A stretch of 64,000 nucleotides of DNA from Melioribacteraceae bacterium 4301-Me. Its GTDB lineage: Bacteria; Bacteroidota; Ignavibacteria; Ignavibacteriales; Melioribacteraceae. The DNA lies in NCBI GenBank assembly GCA_041538185.1, contig JBGORM010000009.1, positions 1 to 64,000 of the forward strand, read 5' to 3'. A model generated the notes under the pieces. It saw only the letters and a program-made list of their open reading frames with translations. It did no database searches and had not been told where the DNA came from. Below, piece after piece: positions 18,649 through 28,611 of this stretch (positions are counted from its first letter, which is position 1; every line of letters begins with the position of its first letter). A program made the position numbers and the translations under genes.

Positions 18649-19459
18649 AACCAAAAAATATTTAATTGTTTGTCTTGCTATTATAATTGGTGTATTTACA
18701 TTTTTACCATTTCTTTGGATGATTTCTGCATCGTTCATGCAAACTGGCGAAGCTAATATATATCCTCCTAAACTATTGCCTTCTAAAATAGATTTTTCAC
18801 ACTACAAAACCTTATTTACTAATCTTGATTTAAGTCGATATTTAATAAATAGTCTTATAATTTCGTTGGGAGTGACATTTTTTTCATTAATTGTTAACTC
18901 AATGGCTGGATATGCCTTTGCAAAATTTAAGTTTTCCAGAAAGAAATCATTGTTTAATTTTTTGTTGAGCTCAATGATTATACCTGCTCAGGTAACCATG
19001 TTGCCTGTGTTCTTAATGTTAAAAAAAATGGGATTAATTAACACATATTTTGCAATAATAATACCTGGTATGGCAAGTATTTTTGGCATATTTTTAATTA
19101 GACAGTATGCATTATCGATTCCTGATAGCCTTATAGAAGCCGCGAGAATAGATGGAGCCTCGGAATTCCTTATATATAGAAAAATTATCTTGCCGTTGTG
19201 TAAACCTATTTTAGTTACACTTGGTTTGTTTACGTTTATGGGTACATGGAACGATTTTCTCTGGCCGTTAATTGTAATGACAGATTCATCTATGTATACC
19301 ATGCCGGTTGCATTGGCAAACTTAATGGGAGAACATGTACAAGATACAGAACTGATGATGGCTGGTTCTGTTCTAACAATTATTCCGGTTTTAATTGTTT
19401 TTCTTGCACTTCAAAAATACTACATGCATGGAATTTTAATGGGGAGTGTGAAGGAATGA
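18641..19459 (+). CDS. ABC sugar permease, MalG/UgpE type
   Basis: A 272-residue second permease subunit with six hydrophobic segments. The opening FTFLPFLWMISASFM, the core NSMAGYAFAKFKFSRKK, the EAA loop EAARIDGASEFLIYRKIILP and the ending MAGSVLTIIPVLIVFLALQKYY are all typical of MalG-type proteins. It pairs with the product of the overlapping upstream gene. Its stop overlaps the next start by 4 bases (ATGA), tying a periplasmic chaperone to the same transcript. Confidence 0.92.
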   Translation: MYRTKKYLIVCLAIIIGVFTFLPFLWMISASFMQTGEANIYPPKLLPSKIDFSHYKTLFTNLDLSRYLINSLIISLGVTFFSLIVNSMAGYAFAKFKFSRKKSLFNFLLSSMIIPAQVTMLPVFLMLKKMGLINTYFAIIIPGMASIFGIFLIRQYALSIPDSLIEAARIDGASEFLIYRKIILPLCKPILVTLGLFTFMGTWNDFLWPLIVMTDSSMYTMPVALANLMGEHVQDTELMMAGSVLTIIPVLIVFLALQKYYMHGILMGSVKE

Positions 19460-21303
19460 AGTACTTTTTAAAATATTTATGCTTATTAATATTCTTTTTA
19501 TACCCATTTAATAAATTCCTTGCACAAAATGAAGAAGATGTGGTTGCACGTGTAGGAAATATTAATATTACTGTAGAAGAATTTAAAAATAGATTCCAAC
19601 TGACACCCTTTTTTACAGATAAAAATAACGAGGATATTGACACAACAAAAAAAGAATTTCTTTACTCACTGATTGCTGAAAAGCTTTGGTCACAAAAAGC
19701 AATGCAGGATGGTCTTGATTCTTCTATTGTTTATAAATTGTCTATCAGCTCATTAAAAGAATTATTACTGAAAGATGAATTGTATCGTAAGGTAATATTA
19801 GATAGTGTACTTATTAGCGGGAACGAAATTAAAAAAGGTGTTACTAAGTTTATGAAAGAGTTAGTGATAGATATGTATGCCTCTAAAGATTCGACTGTAA
19901 TTAATTCTGCTTATGAGCAGCTTACAAAAAATAACAAAGTGGATTCGGCTTTATTTAATAACTCCCGATTAATAAAATTGATTGGTAAAGGAGTAACTTT
20001 TGGTGACTTTGAGAATGAAGAGTTGGAAAATTTAGTCTTTGCCTTAAGTCCTGGCCAATTTACAAGACCATTTCATACTCGTGATGGCTGGATTATTGTA
20101 AAATTAATTAGTGTGCACACTAATCCCAGTGTTATAAATAAAACACAAGATGCTGTCAGTAATATAGTATATCAAAAAATATTTGAGAGAAAAGCCGGCA
20201 AACGAAGCGAAATATATTTAGATGAAAAACTTGGCGGCTTGAGGGTAGAAGTTGATAAAAAATTGTTTTATAAACTTGTAAATGAAATTAAGAAAACATT
20301 AACGGAAAGTTACAAAGGGCAAGATAGTGCTGATATAAGCAGTTACGAATTAACAGATGAAATGTTAATGAAGATTTTTCAAGACATTGAACATAAGGAA
20401 ACGGATTATTTTGTTAAAATTCCATCAAATGGAAAAACGCTTCAACAATTTATCTTTTATTTACTCCATCAGAAATTTAGAGTAGACGAAATAACTAATG
20501 GTAAGATTGAAACTGAATTACATAAGAATGTAAGGAGCTTCATTGAACAGTCAATCCTTGTAAAAGAGGCAGAAAAACGTGGTTTAGAATCATCAACCGC
20601 TATACAAAAAGATATCAAACTTTGGAATGAAAATTACCTCGCTCAAATCGAGCTTAAAAAAATATTTGATACGCTTAATGTAAACGAAAATGAACTTTAT
20701 GCTTATTATAAACAAAAGTACCATAGTATTGAAGGAATAGAGCAAGTTAATATTCTGGAAATTCTTAATTCTGACCTTGATGTTATAGATACAGTACTAA
20801 CTCTTCTAAATGCTGGTCATGATTTTAGAGAGCTTGCGAAAAAATATACTCAAAGAAAAAGTCTAAAAGCTGTTGGCGGAGAATGGGGCTTTTTTCCCGT
20901 AACTGAGGGCGGGGAAATTGGAAAGGTGGCTGCAAAATTAAAGTTAAATGAAATTTATGGACCAATTAAAACTCCTGAAGGATACTCAATAGTAAAGCTG
21001 ATCGGTAGAAAAATTGCAGAAAATAAGGACAGTCTAAAGTATAGTGATGTGAAAAATATACTAAGGACACAATTAAGGATAAAAAAATTTGATTATGAGG
21101 TTGAAAAAGCTACATCGTCACTTGCCTTGAAATATGGTATACAAGTAGATAATTCTCTATTAGAAAAAATAAATGTTGTTCCTGTGAAGATGTTTACTGT
21201 AAGGTTTTTAGGATTTGGCGGAAAGATGACTGCGCTTCCATTAACAATTCCATTGTACAATTGGTATAAAGACTATTTATCTAAAAAGGCACTAGTACCA
21301 TGA
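19456..21303 (+). CDS. Periplasmic peptidyl-prolyl isomerase (SurA/PpiC-like, two parvulin-like regions)
   Basis: A 615-residue periplasmic protein. The start is the ATG at 19456, overlapping the permease stop; it gives a signal peptide ending FLAQ followed by ARVGNINITVEEFKNRF, the usual SurA-type beginning. A first parvulin-like segment lies at ~170-240 (NLVFALSPGQFTRPFHTRDGWIIVKL). A second, better one is at ~430-540 (QVNILEILN, LAKKYTQRKSLKAVGGEWGFF, GPIKTPEGYSIVKLIG). The family helps outer-membrane and secreted proteins fold. Coupling to a sugar permease suggests it serves export of the locus's own surface proteins, but it could be a general chaperone carried along. Some active-site parvulin residues in the first copy look poorly conserved. 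Confidence 0.85.
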   Translation: MKYFLKYLCLLIFFLYPFNKFLAQNEEDVVARVGNINITVEEFKNRFQLTPFFTDKNNEDIDTTKKEFLYSLIAEKLWSQKAMQDGLDSSIVYKLSISSLKELLLKDELYRKVILDSVLISGNEIKKGVTKFMKELVIDMYASKDSTVINSAYEQLTKNNKVDSALFNNSRLIKLIGKGVTFGDFENEELENLVFALSPGQFTRPFHTRDGWIIVKLISVHTNPSVINKTQDAVSNIVYQKIFERKAGKRSEIYLDEKLGGLRVEVDKKLFYKLVNEIKKTLTESYKGQDSADISSYELTDEMLMKIFQDIEHKETDYFVKIPSNGKTLQQFIFYLLHQKFRVDEITNGKIETELHKNVRSFIEQSILVKEAEKRGLESSTAIQKDIKLWNENYLAQIELKKIFDTLNVNENELYAYYKQKYHSIEGIEQVNILEILNSDLDVIDTVLTLLNAGHDFRELAKKYTQRKSLKAVGGEWGFFPVTEGGEIGKVAAKLKLNEIYGPIKTPEGYSIVKLIGRKIAENKDSLKYSDVKNILRTQLRIKKFDYEVEKATSSLALKYGIQVDNSLLEKINVVPVKMFTVRFLGFGGKMTALPLTIPLYNWYKDYLSKKALVP

Positions 21304-21703
21304 AATACCTGTTAAGCACTCCTCTAAATAGACATTGAGAAACTGATTTGCATTGCTCATAAGGTTACTTACCAAAGAAAAGTATATAAACTGAAAGGTT
21401 CATGAAAATTCACCACCTTGTTGTGAAAATTTACCACTTTGTGGTTAGATATAAATTTTCCGCTGGATGACTGTACTTAAGTCGTTGTTAGCACATGTCT
21501 GGCAAGGTAAAAACTAATGAAATTTCTCTACTGCGTGGTTAATTAATGCAGCTCAAAGGCAAATTTCTTTAGTGAAAAATTTTGGATCAGCCGTCAATAA
21601 AGCTAAATAACTCAAAAAATTTTGTAAAAGTATTTTCTCATTAAACTGTCAAGTAATCTCAGATGTCAAAGCAACAGGGAAAAAAAATATAAGGAAAATC
21701 GCC
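21304..21703. other. 400-base intergenic region with a tandem pair of palindromic repeats
   Basis: No convincing ORF or RNA gene is seen between the chaperone and the Spy-like gene. It carries two neighbouring copies of the short palindromic repeat at about 21400-21447. A Shine-Dalgarno-like AAGGA precedes the next gene at 21704. Confidence 0.6.
21400..21447. repeat. Two tandem copies of the dispersed short palindromic repeat
   Basis: AAAATTCACCACCTTGTTGTG is followed at once by AATTTACCACTTTGTGG. These match the CATGRRNATYCACCACYTYGTGG pattern found at 10493, 35119, 50518, 52682, 57075 and 57858. Confidence 0.6.
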
Positions 21704-22060
21704 ATGTTAAAAACAACATTATTTTCGTTTTTGATGCTTTTATTATTTGTCAGCTTCTCAAATGCGCAAATGAGAAGAACACCTGCCGAAAGAGCTAAAA
21801 TGCTTGCTGAAAGACTTAAATTAAACGAGGAACAAACCAAAAAAGTTGAAAGCATTTATGAAAAACAACAGGAAAAAATGTCAAAATTATTTAACGATAA
21901 CAGCGGGTCAAGACAAGAAATGCGAGAAAAGTTTAGACAATTAGCAGATGAAACTAATGCTGAGATAGAAAAAATTCTCAATAAAAATCAAAAAGAAGAA
22001 TTTAAGAAGTTTATTGAAGAACAAAGAAACAGAATGTACGGAAGAAGGCAAGTTCAATAA
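21704..22060 (+). CDS. Spy/CpxP-like periplasmic protein
   Basis: A 118-residue protein with a signal peptide (~1-22, ending SNAQ) and a charged, fully helical mature part. Two LTxxQ-like motifs, LNEEQ and LNKNQ, flank a helical hairpin, which is the Spy/CpxP/LTXXQ pattern. Such proteins act as periplasmic chaperones or stress and metal sensors and often sit beside efflux systems. It lies 41 bases upstream of the membrane-fusion protein gene, so it is probably co-transcribed with the exporter. Confidence 0.75.
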   Translation: MLKTTLFSFLMLLLFVSFSNAQMRRTPAERAKMLAERLKLNEEQTKKVESIYEKQQEKMSKLFNDNSGSRQEMREKFRQLADETNAEIEKILNKNQKEEFKKFIEEQRNRMYGRRQVQ

Positions 22061-22101
22061 AATAAACTGATTTTTATTAAAAAAGTGAACAGGGTAAATT
22101 A

Positions 22102-23376
22102 ATGAAAAAGAAATATCTTATACCCATAGTATCTGTAATAATTGTTTTAATTGCTGGTTATCTGTTTTTGGGTGGTAATAGTGATAAGAAAGTTCAGTTT
22201 ACTTTTGCCGAAGTAACAAGGGGGAACTTAAGCACAACAATTACAAGTACAGGTACACTCGAAGCACTATCAACTGTTGATGTGGGCACACAAGTTTCTG
22301 GAAGAATTGCCAAGTTGTTTGTGGATTTCAACGATGAAGTGAAAAAAGGACAATTATTGGCATTAATAGATACGACGACACTTGCTGCTAATGTAAGAGA
22401 CGCGGAAGCTAACCTTGAAAAAGCAAAGGCAATGTATAAAGAATCACTTGCAAAACATGAACGAAATAAAAAGCTGTATGAAAAGAATTTCATTTCGGAG
22501 CTGGATTTTATTCAATCCCAAACCGATGTGGAATCGGCACTTGCCTCGTTAAAATCAGCTGAATCAGCACTCGATAGAGCAAAATTAAATTTAGGATATG
22601 CGTTTATTACTGCACCAATATCAGGAAAAATTATCAACAGAAATGTAGAAGCTGGACAAACAGTAGCAGCAAGTTTATCTGCACCTACACTTTTTACCAT
22701 TGCAGAAGACCTTTCTTCAATGCGCATACTTGCTGATGTTGACGAAAGCGACATTGGTCAAATATCAGTCGGACAAAAAGTTGAATTTACTGTTCAAGCT
22801 TATCCAGATAAAAAATTCTCCGGGGAAGTTACTCAAATTAGATTAAGTCCTAAAACAGTACAAAACGTGGTTAATTATACTGTTGTTATTAGTGCACCTA
22901 ATCAACAAAAATTGCTTTTACCTGGTATGACTGCAACAGTAGATTTTTACACTGCTGAAAGAGATAATGTTTTACTGATTCCTAATGCTGCATTAAGATT
23001 TCAACCGACAGAGGAGATGTTAGCAGAATTCAGAAAAGAAATGGAAAAGCAAAGAGCTAATCTTCCTGATAGTGTTAAACAAAGATTTCAACAATTTGGT
23101 GGTGGACAATTCAGTCTTGGACAATCAATGGATTCAGCACAGAGAAGAAACAGAAATTTTGGAAGAGTGTGGTACTTAGATGAAAACGGTAAATTAAAAA
23201 TGACCTTCGTTGTGACTGGTTTAACTGATGGTAAAAATACCGAAATCGTTAGAAGCAGAAATTTAAAAGAAGGAATGAAAGTTATAACAGGAATGGAAGG
23301 TAACGATACAAATAGTATAAGCAGGAATACTAACCGTTCGAACCCATTAGGCGGCGGTCGATTTTTTATTAGATAA
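22102..23376 (+). CDS. Periplasmic membrane-fusion adaptor of a MacAB-type exporter (HlyD/MacA family)
   Basis: A 424-residue adaptor. One N-terminal membrane segment (~6-24) is followed by a split lipoyl/barrel-sandwich domain: TSTGTLEALSTVDVGTQVSGRI at ~50-70 and FITAPISGKIINRNVEAGQTV after a coiled-coil hairpin. A beta-barrel (ADVDESDIGQISVGQKVEF) and a membrane-proximal domain complete it. A Gln/Arg-rich insert at ~310-355 lies between barrel and C-terminal domain. It bridges the inner-membrane ABC unit to the TolC-like channel encoded downstream; together they export small molecules or peptides. Confidence 0.9.
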   Translation: MKKKYLIPIVSVIIVLIAGYLFLGGNSDKKVQFTFAEVTRGNLSTTITSTGTLEALSTVDVGTQVSGRIAKLFVDFNDEVKKGQLLALIDTTTLAANVRDAEANLEKAKAMYKESLAKHERNKKLYEKNFISELDFIQSQTDVESALASLKSAESALDRAKLNLGYAFITAPISGKIINRNVEAGQTVAASLSAPTLFTIAEDLSSMRILADVDESDIGQISVGQKVEFTVQAYPDKKFSGEVTQIRLSPKTVQNVVNYTVVISAPNQQKLLLPGMTATVDFYTAERDNVLLIPNAALRFQPTEEMLAEFRKEMEKQRANLPDSVKQRFQQFGGGQFSLGQSMDSAQRRNRNFGRVWYLDENGKLKMTFVVTGLTDGKNTEIVRSRNLKEGMKVITGMEGNDTNSISRNTNRSNPLGGGRFFIR

Positions 23377-23398
23377 CTCATAGTTCGAGGGTAATCAA

Positions 23399-24157
23399 TT
23401 GAAAAAGAACATCATAAAAATTTCTAACCTAAGCAAAGTATACAAGGTTGGAGAAGTCGAAGTTCATGCTTTGCGTTCTGTAAACCTTAATGTTGATGAG
23501 GGTGAATTTGTTGCTATAATGGGTGCTTCAGGTTCTGGCAAATCTACTTTAATGAATCTTTTAGGCTGCTTGGACCAGCCAACCTCCGGTGAATATTACC
23601 TGGATGGTGTTAATACAAGCAAGCTAACAAAAAACCAATACGCAGACATTCGAAATCAAAAAATTGGATTTGTTTTTCAAGGATTTAATTTACTTCCCCG
23701 CACAACTGCATTAGAAAATGTTGAGCTGCCTTTAATGTATGATAGAATAAACAAAATTAAAAATCCTGCAGAAAGAGCTATGGAAGCACTTGAAAGAGTA
23801 GGACTGAAAGATCGAATGCATCATATGCCTAACCAATTGTCAGGAGGTCAACAGCAGCGCGTTGCTATTGCACGTGCTCTTGTTAATTCACCATCAATTA
23901 TTTTAGCCGATGAACCTACAGGTAATTTGGATAGCAAAACTTCGGTAGAGGTCTTTTCCGTCTTCCAAAAATTAAATGATGAAGGCATTACTATTATACT
24001 TGTAACTCACGAAAGAGATTTTGCAAACTTTGCAAAAAGAATAGTTGAACTTAGAGATGGTAAAATTATAAGAGATTTTGTTGTGAACAAAAGATTAAAT
24101 GCACAAGAAGAATTAGAAAAATTGAAAGAAGAAATTGTAGAAGAAGTCGAAGGGTAA
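23399..24157 (+). CDS. ABC transporter ATP-binding protein, MacB-N/LolD type
   Basis: A 252-residue ATPase starting at TTG (23399), preceded by CGAGGG at suitable spacing. Walker A is GASGSGKST (42-50), the Q-loop is VFQGFNLL, the signature is LSGGQ (147-151), Walker B is ILADE (168-172) and the switch histidine is in LVTHE. It belongs to the MacB/LolD group that pairs with FtsX-like permeases. In E. coli MacB the ATPase and permease are fused; here they are separate genes 6 bases apart. The C-terminal tail is acidic ([16 protein letters not shown]). Confidence 0.93.
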   Translation: MKKNIIKISNLSKVYKVGEVEVHALRSVNLNVDEGEFVAIMGASGSGKSTLMNLLGCLDQPTSGEYYLDGVNTSKLTKNQYADIRNQKIGFVFQGFNLLPRTTALENVELPLMYDRINKIKNPAERAMEALERVGLKDRMHHMPNQLSGGQQQRVAIARALVNSPSIILADEPTGNLDSKTSVEVFSVFQKLNDEGITIILVTHERDFANFAKRIVELRDGKIIRDFVVNKRLNAQEELEKLKEEIVEEVEG

Positions 24158-24163
24158 CTTAAC

Positions 24164-25381
24164 ATGCAAGTAAAAAATATGCTTAAAATAGCTATTAGAA
24201 GTATCTTTAAGTCAAGAATGAGAAGCTTGCTTACAGCACTGGGTATAATTATAGGGGTTGCTGCTGTAGTAATAATGGTTGCAATTGGCGATGGTGCCCA
24301 AAAGCAAGTTGAAGATCAAATTGCCTCTCTTGGTTCTAATATGATTATAATTTTTCCTGGAAGTATAAATCAAGGTGGAGTAAGAGGCGGTTTTGGAAGC
24401 ATTAATAGGTTTACACTTGACGATGTTCAAAGGATAAAAGAGAATGCCACTCTTATTAAGGCTGTTACGCCAATAGTTAGAGCAAATTCACAAGTGATTG
24501 GAGGGGTTGGAAATTGGTTTACACAAGTGCTTGGCGTTTCACCTGAATACCCTGAAATAAGGTCGTGGCCGCTTGCTTCAGGAGATTTTTTTACTGAGAG
24601 AGATGTTATTTCTAGAGCAAAAGTTTGTGTGTTAGGCAAAGAAGTTGTGCGGCAGCTATTCCCCAATGAAGACCCAATTGGACAGCAAATTAGAATAAGA
24701 AATGTTCCTTTTAAGGTGATAGGTGTTTTAACTGAAAAGGGTCAGAGTGCTATGGGAACTAATAGTGATGATATAATACTTGCACCGGCAACAACTGTTT
24801 TAGATAGATTGCTGGGGGGGAGGTACATTAGTTTTATTCAAGCGAGTGCGGTTTCCACACAGCAAATTCAACAGGCTCAAGAACAATTACGTCAAATTAT
24901 GAGAGAAGCGCATAAACTTACTCAAGGTGAAGAAGATGATTTTACAGTTAGAAATCAAGCTGATATAAGTGAGGCTGCAACTCAAACATCAAAAATTCTT
25001 ACTATACTTTTGGCTTCTGTTGCAGGCGTTTCTTTAATTGTGGGTGGAATTGGTATAATGAACATTATGTTGGTTTCTGTTACAGAACGTACACGTGAAA
25101 TTGGAATTAGGTTATCCGTGGGGGCACGAGCTTCCGATATCTTAATGCAGTTTTTAACCGAAGCAACTGTGCTTAGCTTAACAGGTGGTTTTATAGGAAT
25201 ATTAGTTTCTTTGGGAGTAACATACATATTAAATAATTACACTGAGCAAGTAGCTATTATCAGACCAGAAGTAGTAATAATAGCATTTGGTTTTGCGGGG
25301 GCAATTGGTATCTTTTTTGGATTTTACCCGGCGCGAAAGGCAGCTAATCTTAATCCAATAGATGCTTTAAGGTATGAGTAA
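24164..25381 (+). CDS. FtsX/MacB-family ABC permease
   Basis: A 405-residue permease. An N-terminal membrane segment follows SRMRSLLTALGIIIGVAAVV, then a large periplasmic MacB_PCD domain (~50-240), then three C-terminal membrane segments containing GIMNIMLVSVTERTREIGIR, a family hallmark, and the ending ARKAANLNPIDALRYE. It forms the mechanotransmitting dimer of a MacB-like exporter with the ATPase just upstream. A Gly/Asn-rich loop (GSINQGGVRGGFGSINR) sits early in the periplasmic domain. Confidence 0.93.
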   Translation: MQVKNMLKIAIRSIFKSRMRSLLTALGIIIGVAAVVIMVAIGDGAQKQVEDQIASLGSNMIIIFPGSINQGGVRGGFGSINRFTLDDVQRIKENATLIKAVTPIVRANSQVIGGVGNWFTQVLGVSPEYPEIRSWPLASGDFFTERDVISRAKVCVLGKEVVRQLFPNEDPIGQQIRIRNVPFKVIGVLTEKGQSAMGTNSDDIILAPATTVLDRLLGGRYISFIQASAVSTQQIQQAQEQLRQIMREAHKLTQGEEDDFTVRNQADISEAATQTSKILTILLASVAGVSLIVGGIGIMNIMLVSVTERTREIGIRLSVGARASDILMQFLTEATVLSLTGGFIGILVSLGVTYILNNYTEQVAIIRPEVVIIAFGFAGAIGIFFGFYPARKAANLNPIDALRYE

Positions 25382-25469
25382 AAAGAACCAAAAAACCTTC
25401 CAACTAAAATTGATGAAAATAAGCGTTGTTATTTTTAAAACACTCAATAATGACTAATCGGAAACAAAA

Positions 25470-26801
25470 ATGAAAGCAAAATTGATTTTATTTATCGTGA
25501 TGATATTTACCTTAATTTCTGAAGTTAACGCACAAAAAAAATTATCATTGAAGGATGCAATTACTATTGCGCTGCATCAAAATACTTCACTCATTAAAAG
25601 TACTAATAATTTAGAAACACAAAGAGCAGCTGTAAAAAACGCTTACGGTAACTTGTTGCCCACTTTAAACTTATCAGGTTCATGGAGTTGGCAAAGAGTA
25701 AGTGATAAAGGTGGCGGATTGCAAATTGATTATTTTGGCAGGGAAACTGTAATCCCACCATCACAAGTTGATACTCGAAGTTATACGGTGGGACTTAATG
25801 GCAGTGTGACCATATTTGATGGCTTGTCAAATATTGCCACAATAAATCAAAGAGAAAATAGTTTGCAGGCAGCTAAATATGATTTGCAAAAACAGAAACA
25901 AGATATAGTTATGCAGACTGCTAATTTATATTATGCAATTATAGGCTACGAAAAACTTTTGAAATTTGAGGAAGAAAACTATAAATACAACCTTAGCTTG
26001 TTAGATAAGATTAAAGAAATGCAGGAATTAAAAAGCGTGCCTCTTTCAGATGTCCATTCTCAAGAAGTACAAGTTGCAAATGCAGAACTATCTTTACTGC
26101 AGACAAAAAACAGTTACGAGAAGGCTAAAGTTTCCTTGTTAAATTACCTGTCGCTTGATATAACTGATCAATATTCATTTGAGTTACCTGATTCAACAAG
26201 TGAGGATACAGCTATTGCCAATGCTGACTTCAGTTCGTTACTTAACATAGCATTAAGCAATCGGAAAGACTATCAAAGCCAAAAGCTTTTGTTGGATAAT
26301 GCTTTTAATCAACTTACAATAGCACGTTCAGATTATCTACCAAGTTTAACTGGCAGTTACAGGTTTTCTACAAGTTCAGTTCAACCATCAGAACTTTTTA
26401 ACAGAAAAATTTACAATGTAGGCTTATCGTTAAACCTGCCTGTTTTTTCACACTGGGCAACAGATTTAGCGGTTCAAACAGCAAAGGTGCAAATATTAAA
26501 TACCACAGAAGATTTAAACGCTTTGGAAAGACAAATTAAAAGTGATGTGAAAAACGCATTGTTAGACCTTCAAACTGCCAAAACTCAGTTAGAAGTTTCT
26601 CACACAGCATTAAAATCAGCAAAAGAAAGTTGGGAAATTAAACAAGAGAATTATACTCTTGGAATAGCAACTTTTGTGGATTTACAACAAGCTTACAAAG
26701 ACTATCTGCAAGCACAAAGTAATGATATACAGGCGCAGTATAATTATTTTACCAAGCAATTTGTATTTAAAAATGCCTTGGGCATTCTTGATGTAGAATA
26801 A
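25470..26801 (+). CDS. TolC-family outer-membrane efflux channel
   Basis: A 443-residue channel protein with a signal peptide (~1-21, ending VNAQ). The family's two internally similar halves are visible: KLSLKDAITIALHQNTSLIKS at the start and LLNIALSNRKDYQSQ in the middle, each followed by long helices. The outer-membrane strand regions carry YTVGLNGSVTIFDG and YNVGLSLNLPVFSHW. It completes the tripartite exporter and ends one base before the convergent stop of typA, with no room for a separate terminator. Confidence 0.92.
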   Translation: MKAKLILFIVMIFTLISEVNAQKKLSLKDAITIALHQNTSLIKSTNNLETQRAAVKNAYGNLLPTLNLSGSWSWQRVSDKGGGLQIDYFGRETVIPPSQVDTRSYTVGLNGSVTIFDGLSNIATINQRENSLQAAKYDLQKQKQDIVMQTANLYYAIIGYEKLLKFEEENYKYNLSLLDKIKEMQELKSVPLSDVHSQEVQVANAELSLLQTKNSYEKAKVSLLNYLSLDITDQYSFELPDSTSEDTAIANADFSSLLNIALSNRKDYQSQKLLLDNAFNQLTIARSDYLPSLTGSYRFSTSSVQPSELFNRKIYNVGLSLNLPVFSHWATDLAVQTAKVQILNTTEDLNALERQIKSDVKNALLDLQTAKTQLEVSHTALKSAKESWEIKQENYTLGIATFVDLQQAYKDYLQAQSNDIQAQYNYFTKQFVFKNALGILDVE

Positions 26802-26802
26802 T

Positions 26803-28611
26803 TTATTTTGTTTTGCCTAGATTAAATTTCTTTCGCTCGTGAGGATCAAGGTAAACTTTCCTTAATCTTATAGATTTAGGTGTAACTTCTACCATTTCAT
26901 CATCTTCAATATATTCGAGTGCTTCTTCCAGTGAAAATTTAATCGGTGGAATAATTTTAATTGCTTTGTCTGAACCAGATGCTCGCATGTTTGTTAGTTT
27001 TTTACCGCGTTGTACGTTTACTTCAATATCGTTTTCTTTTGAATGTTCGCCAACAATTTGTCCGCTATATACCATTTCGCCCGGTTCAATAAAAAATTTA
27101 CCTCTATCTTGTAAAGAATCAATTGCATAAGCAGTTGCGGGTCCATCGCCGATTGATATCATAACGCCATTTCTTGTTTTACCTATTGAGCCTTTAAAAT
27201 ATTCGTATTGATAAAAGCGATGATGCATCACTGCTTCACCAGAAGTTGCAGTTAAAATTTTTGTTCTCAGGCCCATTATTCCTCGTGAAGGGATATGAAA
27301 TTCGAGTTTGTTTAACGAGCCTTTATTTTCCATTTTAATTAACTCGCCTTTCCTTTGTCCTACTAATTCTATTACTTTTCCAGCATAAGCAGAGGGTACG
27401 TCAACTACAAGAATTTCAATTGGTTCGGCTTTTCTACCATCTATTTCTTTGTAAATAACTTTTGGTTCTCTTATTTGTAGTTCAAAACCTTCACGGCGCA
27501 TGCTTTCAATTAAAATAGATAAATGTAATATTCCTCTGCCGGAAACCTTAAATGAATCTGGAGAATTTGTTTCTTGGACATCGAGTGCAACATTATGTTC
27601 TAGTTCTTTGTATAGCCTCTCTTTAATTTGACGTGAAGTTACATATTTTCCTTCCTTGCCATAAAAAGGAGAGTTGTTTACTGTAAACGTCATGCTTATT
27701 GTAGGCTCATCAATTGAAATTATTGGTAGCGGTTCTGGATTTAGGGTGTCTGCAATGGTATCGCCGATATCAACATCATCAATACCAACAATTGCGCAAA
27801 TGTCGCCGCATTGCACTTCATCAACTTCAATTCTTGTAATTCCTTCAAAGACAAATATTTGTTTAATTGTAACGCTGTGTATCAGGCCATTTCTTTTAAT
27901 AATGGACAAGTTGTTATTTTTGTTAAGAGTACCTCTAAAAACCCTGCCTATTCCAATTCTTCCCACATAGTCATTATAGTCTAAAGTGGTTATTTGAATT
28001 TGTAAAGTTCCACTTTGATGTTGTGGTGGTGGAATATCTTTTATGATAGAATCAAGAAGAGGTATTAAATTTTTTGGCTTTTCATTTAGATTTTTTGTTG
28101 CCCACCCTTCTCGTCCACTTGCATAGATTATAGGAAATTCTAATTGATTTTCATCTGCGCCAAGGTCTATAAATAAATCGAAAATTTCATTTAGCACCTC
28201 GTTTGGTCTGTTATCTGGTCGATCGATTTTATTAATAACTACAATTGGTTTTAAGTGAAGTGCCAAAGCTTTTTCTAGTACGAATCTTGTTTGTGGCATT
28301 GGACCTTCAAAAGAATCAACAAGAAGCAAAACACCATCTGCCATTTTCAACACACGTTCAACTTCACCTCCAAAATCCGCATGACCAGGAGTATCAATTA
28401 AGTTTATTTTATAATCTTTATAAGGGATGCTTATGTTTTTTGCAAGAATTGTAATCCCTCGTTCACGTTCAAGTTCATTTGAATCTAAGAACCTTTCTCT
28501 AACAATTTGATTTTTCCTGAATATCTCGCATTGTTTTAAAATTTGATCGACCAGTGTTGTTTTTCCGTGGTCAACGTGAGCAATTATAGCAACATTTCTA
28601 AGTTTTTTCAA
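26803..28611 (-). CDS. typA: Ribosome-associated GTPase TypA/BipA
   Basis: A 602-residue translational GTPase of full length for TypA. G1 is AHVDHGKTT (11-19), G2 lies in RERGITI, G3 is DTPGHADF, G4 is NKID and G5 is [11 protein letters not shown]-like domains II, III and V follow, with the TypA C-terminal domain ([38 protein letters not shown]). TypA binds the 70S ribosome and supports growth under stress or cold. The gene is convergent with the TolC-like gene and seems to be a single transcription unit. Confidence 0.97.
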   Translation of the reverse strand: MKKLRNVAIIAHVDHGKTTLVDQILKQCEIFRKNQIVRERFLDSNELERERGITILAKNISIPYKDYKINLIDTPGHADFGGEVERVLKMADGVLLLVDSFEGPMPQTRFVLEKALALHLKPIVVINKIDRPDNRPNEVLNEIFDLFIDLGADENQLEFPIIYASGREGWATKNLNEKPKNLIPLLDSIIKDIPPPQHQSGTLQIQITTLDYNDYVGRIGIGRVFRGTLNKNNNLSIIKRNGLIHSVTIKQIFVFEGITRIEVDEVQCGDICAIVGIDDVDIGDTIADTLNPEPLPIISIDEPTISMTFTVNNSPFYGKEGKYVTSRQIKERLYKELEHNVALDVQETNSPDSFKVSGRGILHLSILIESMRREGFELQIREPKVIYKEIDGRKAEPIEILVVDVPSAYAGKVIELVGQRKGELIKMENKGSLNKLEFHIPSRGIMGLRTKILTATSGEAVMHHRFYQYEYFKGSIGKTRNGVMISIGDGPATAYAIDSLQDRGKFFIEPGEMVYSGQIVGEHSKENDIEVNVQRGKKLTNMRASGSDKAIKIIPPIKFSLEEALEYIEDDEMVEVTPKSIRLRKVYLDPHERKKFNLGKTK

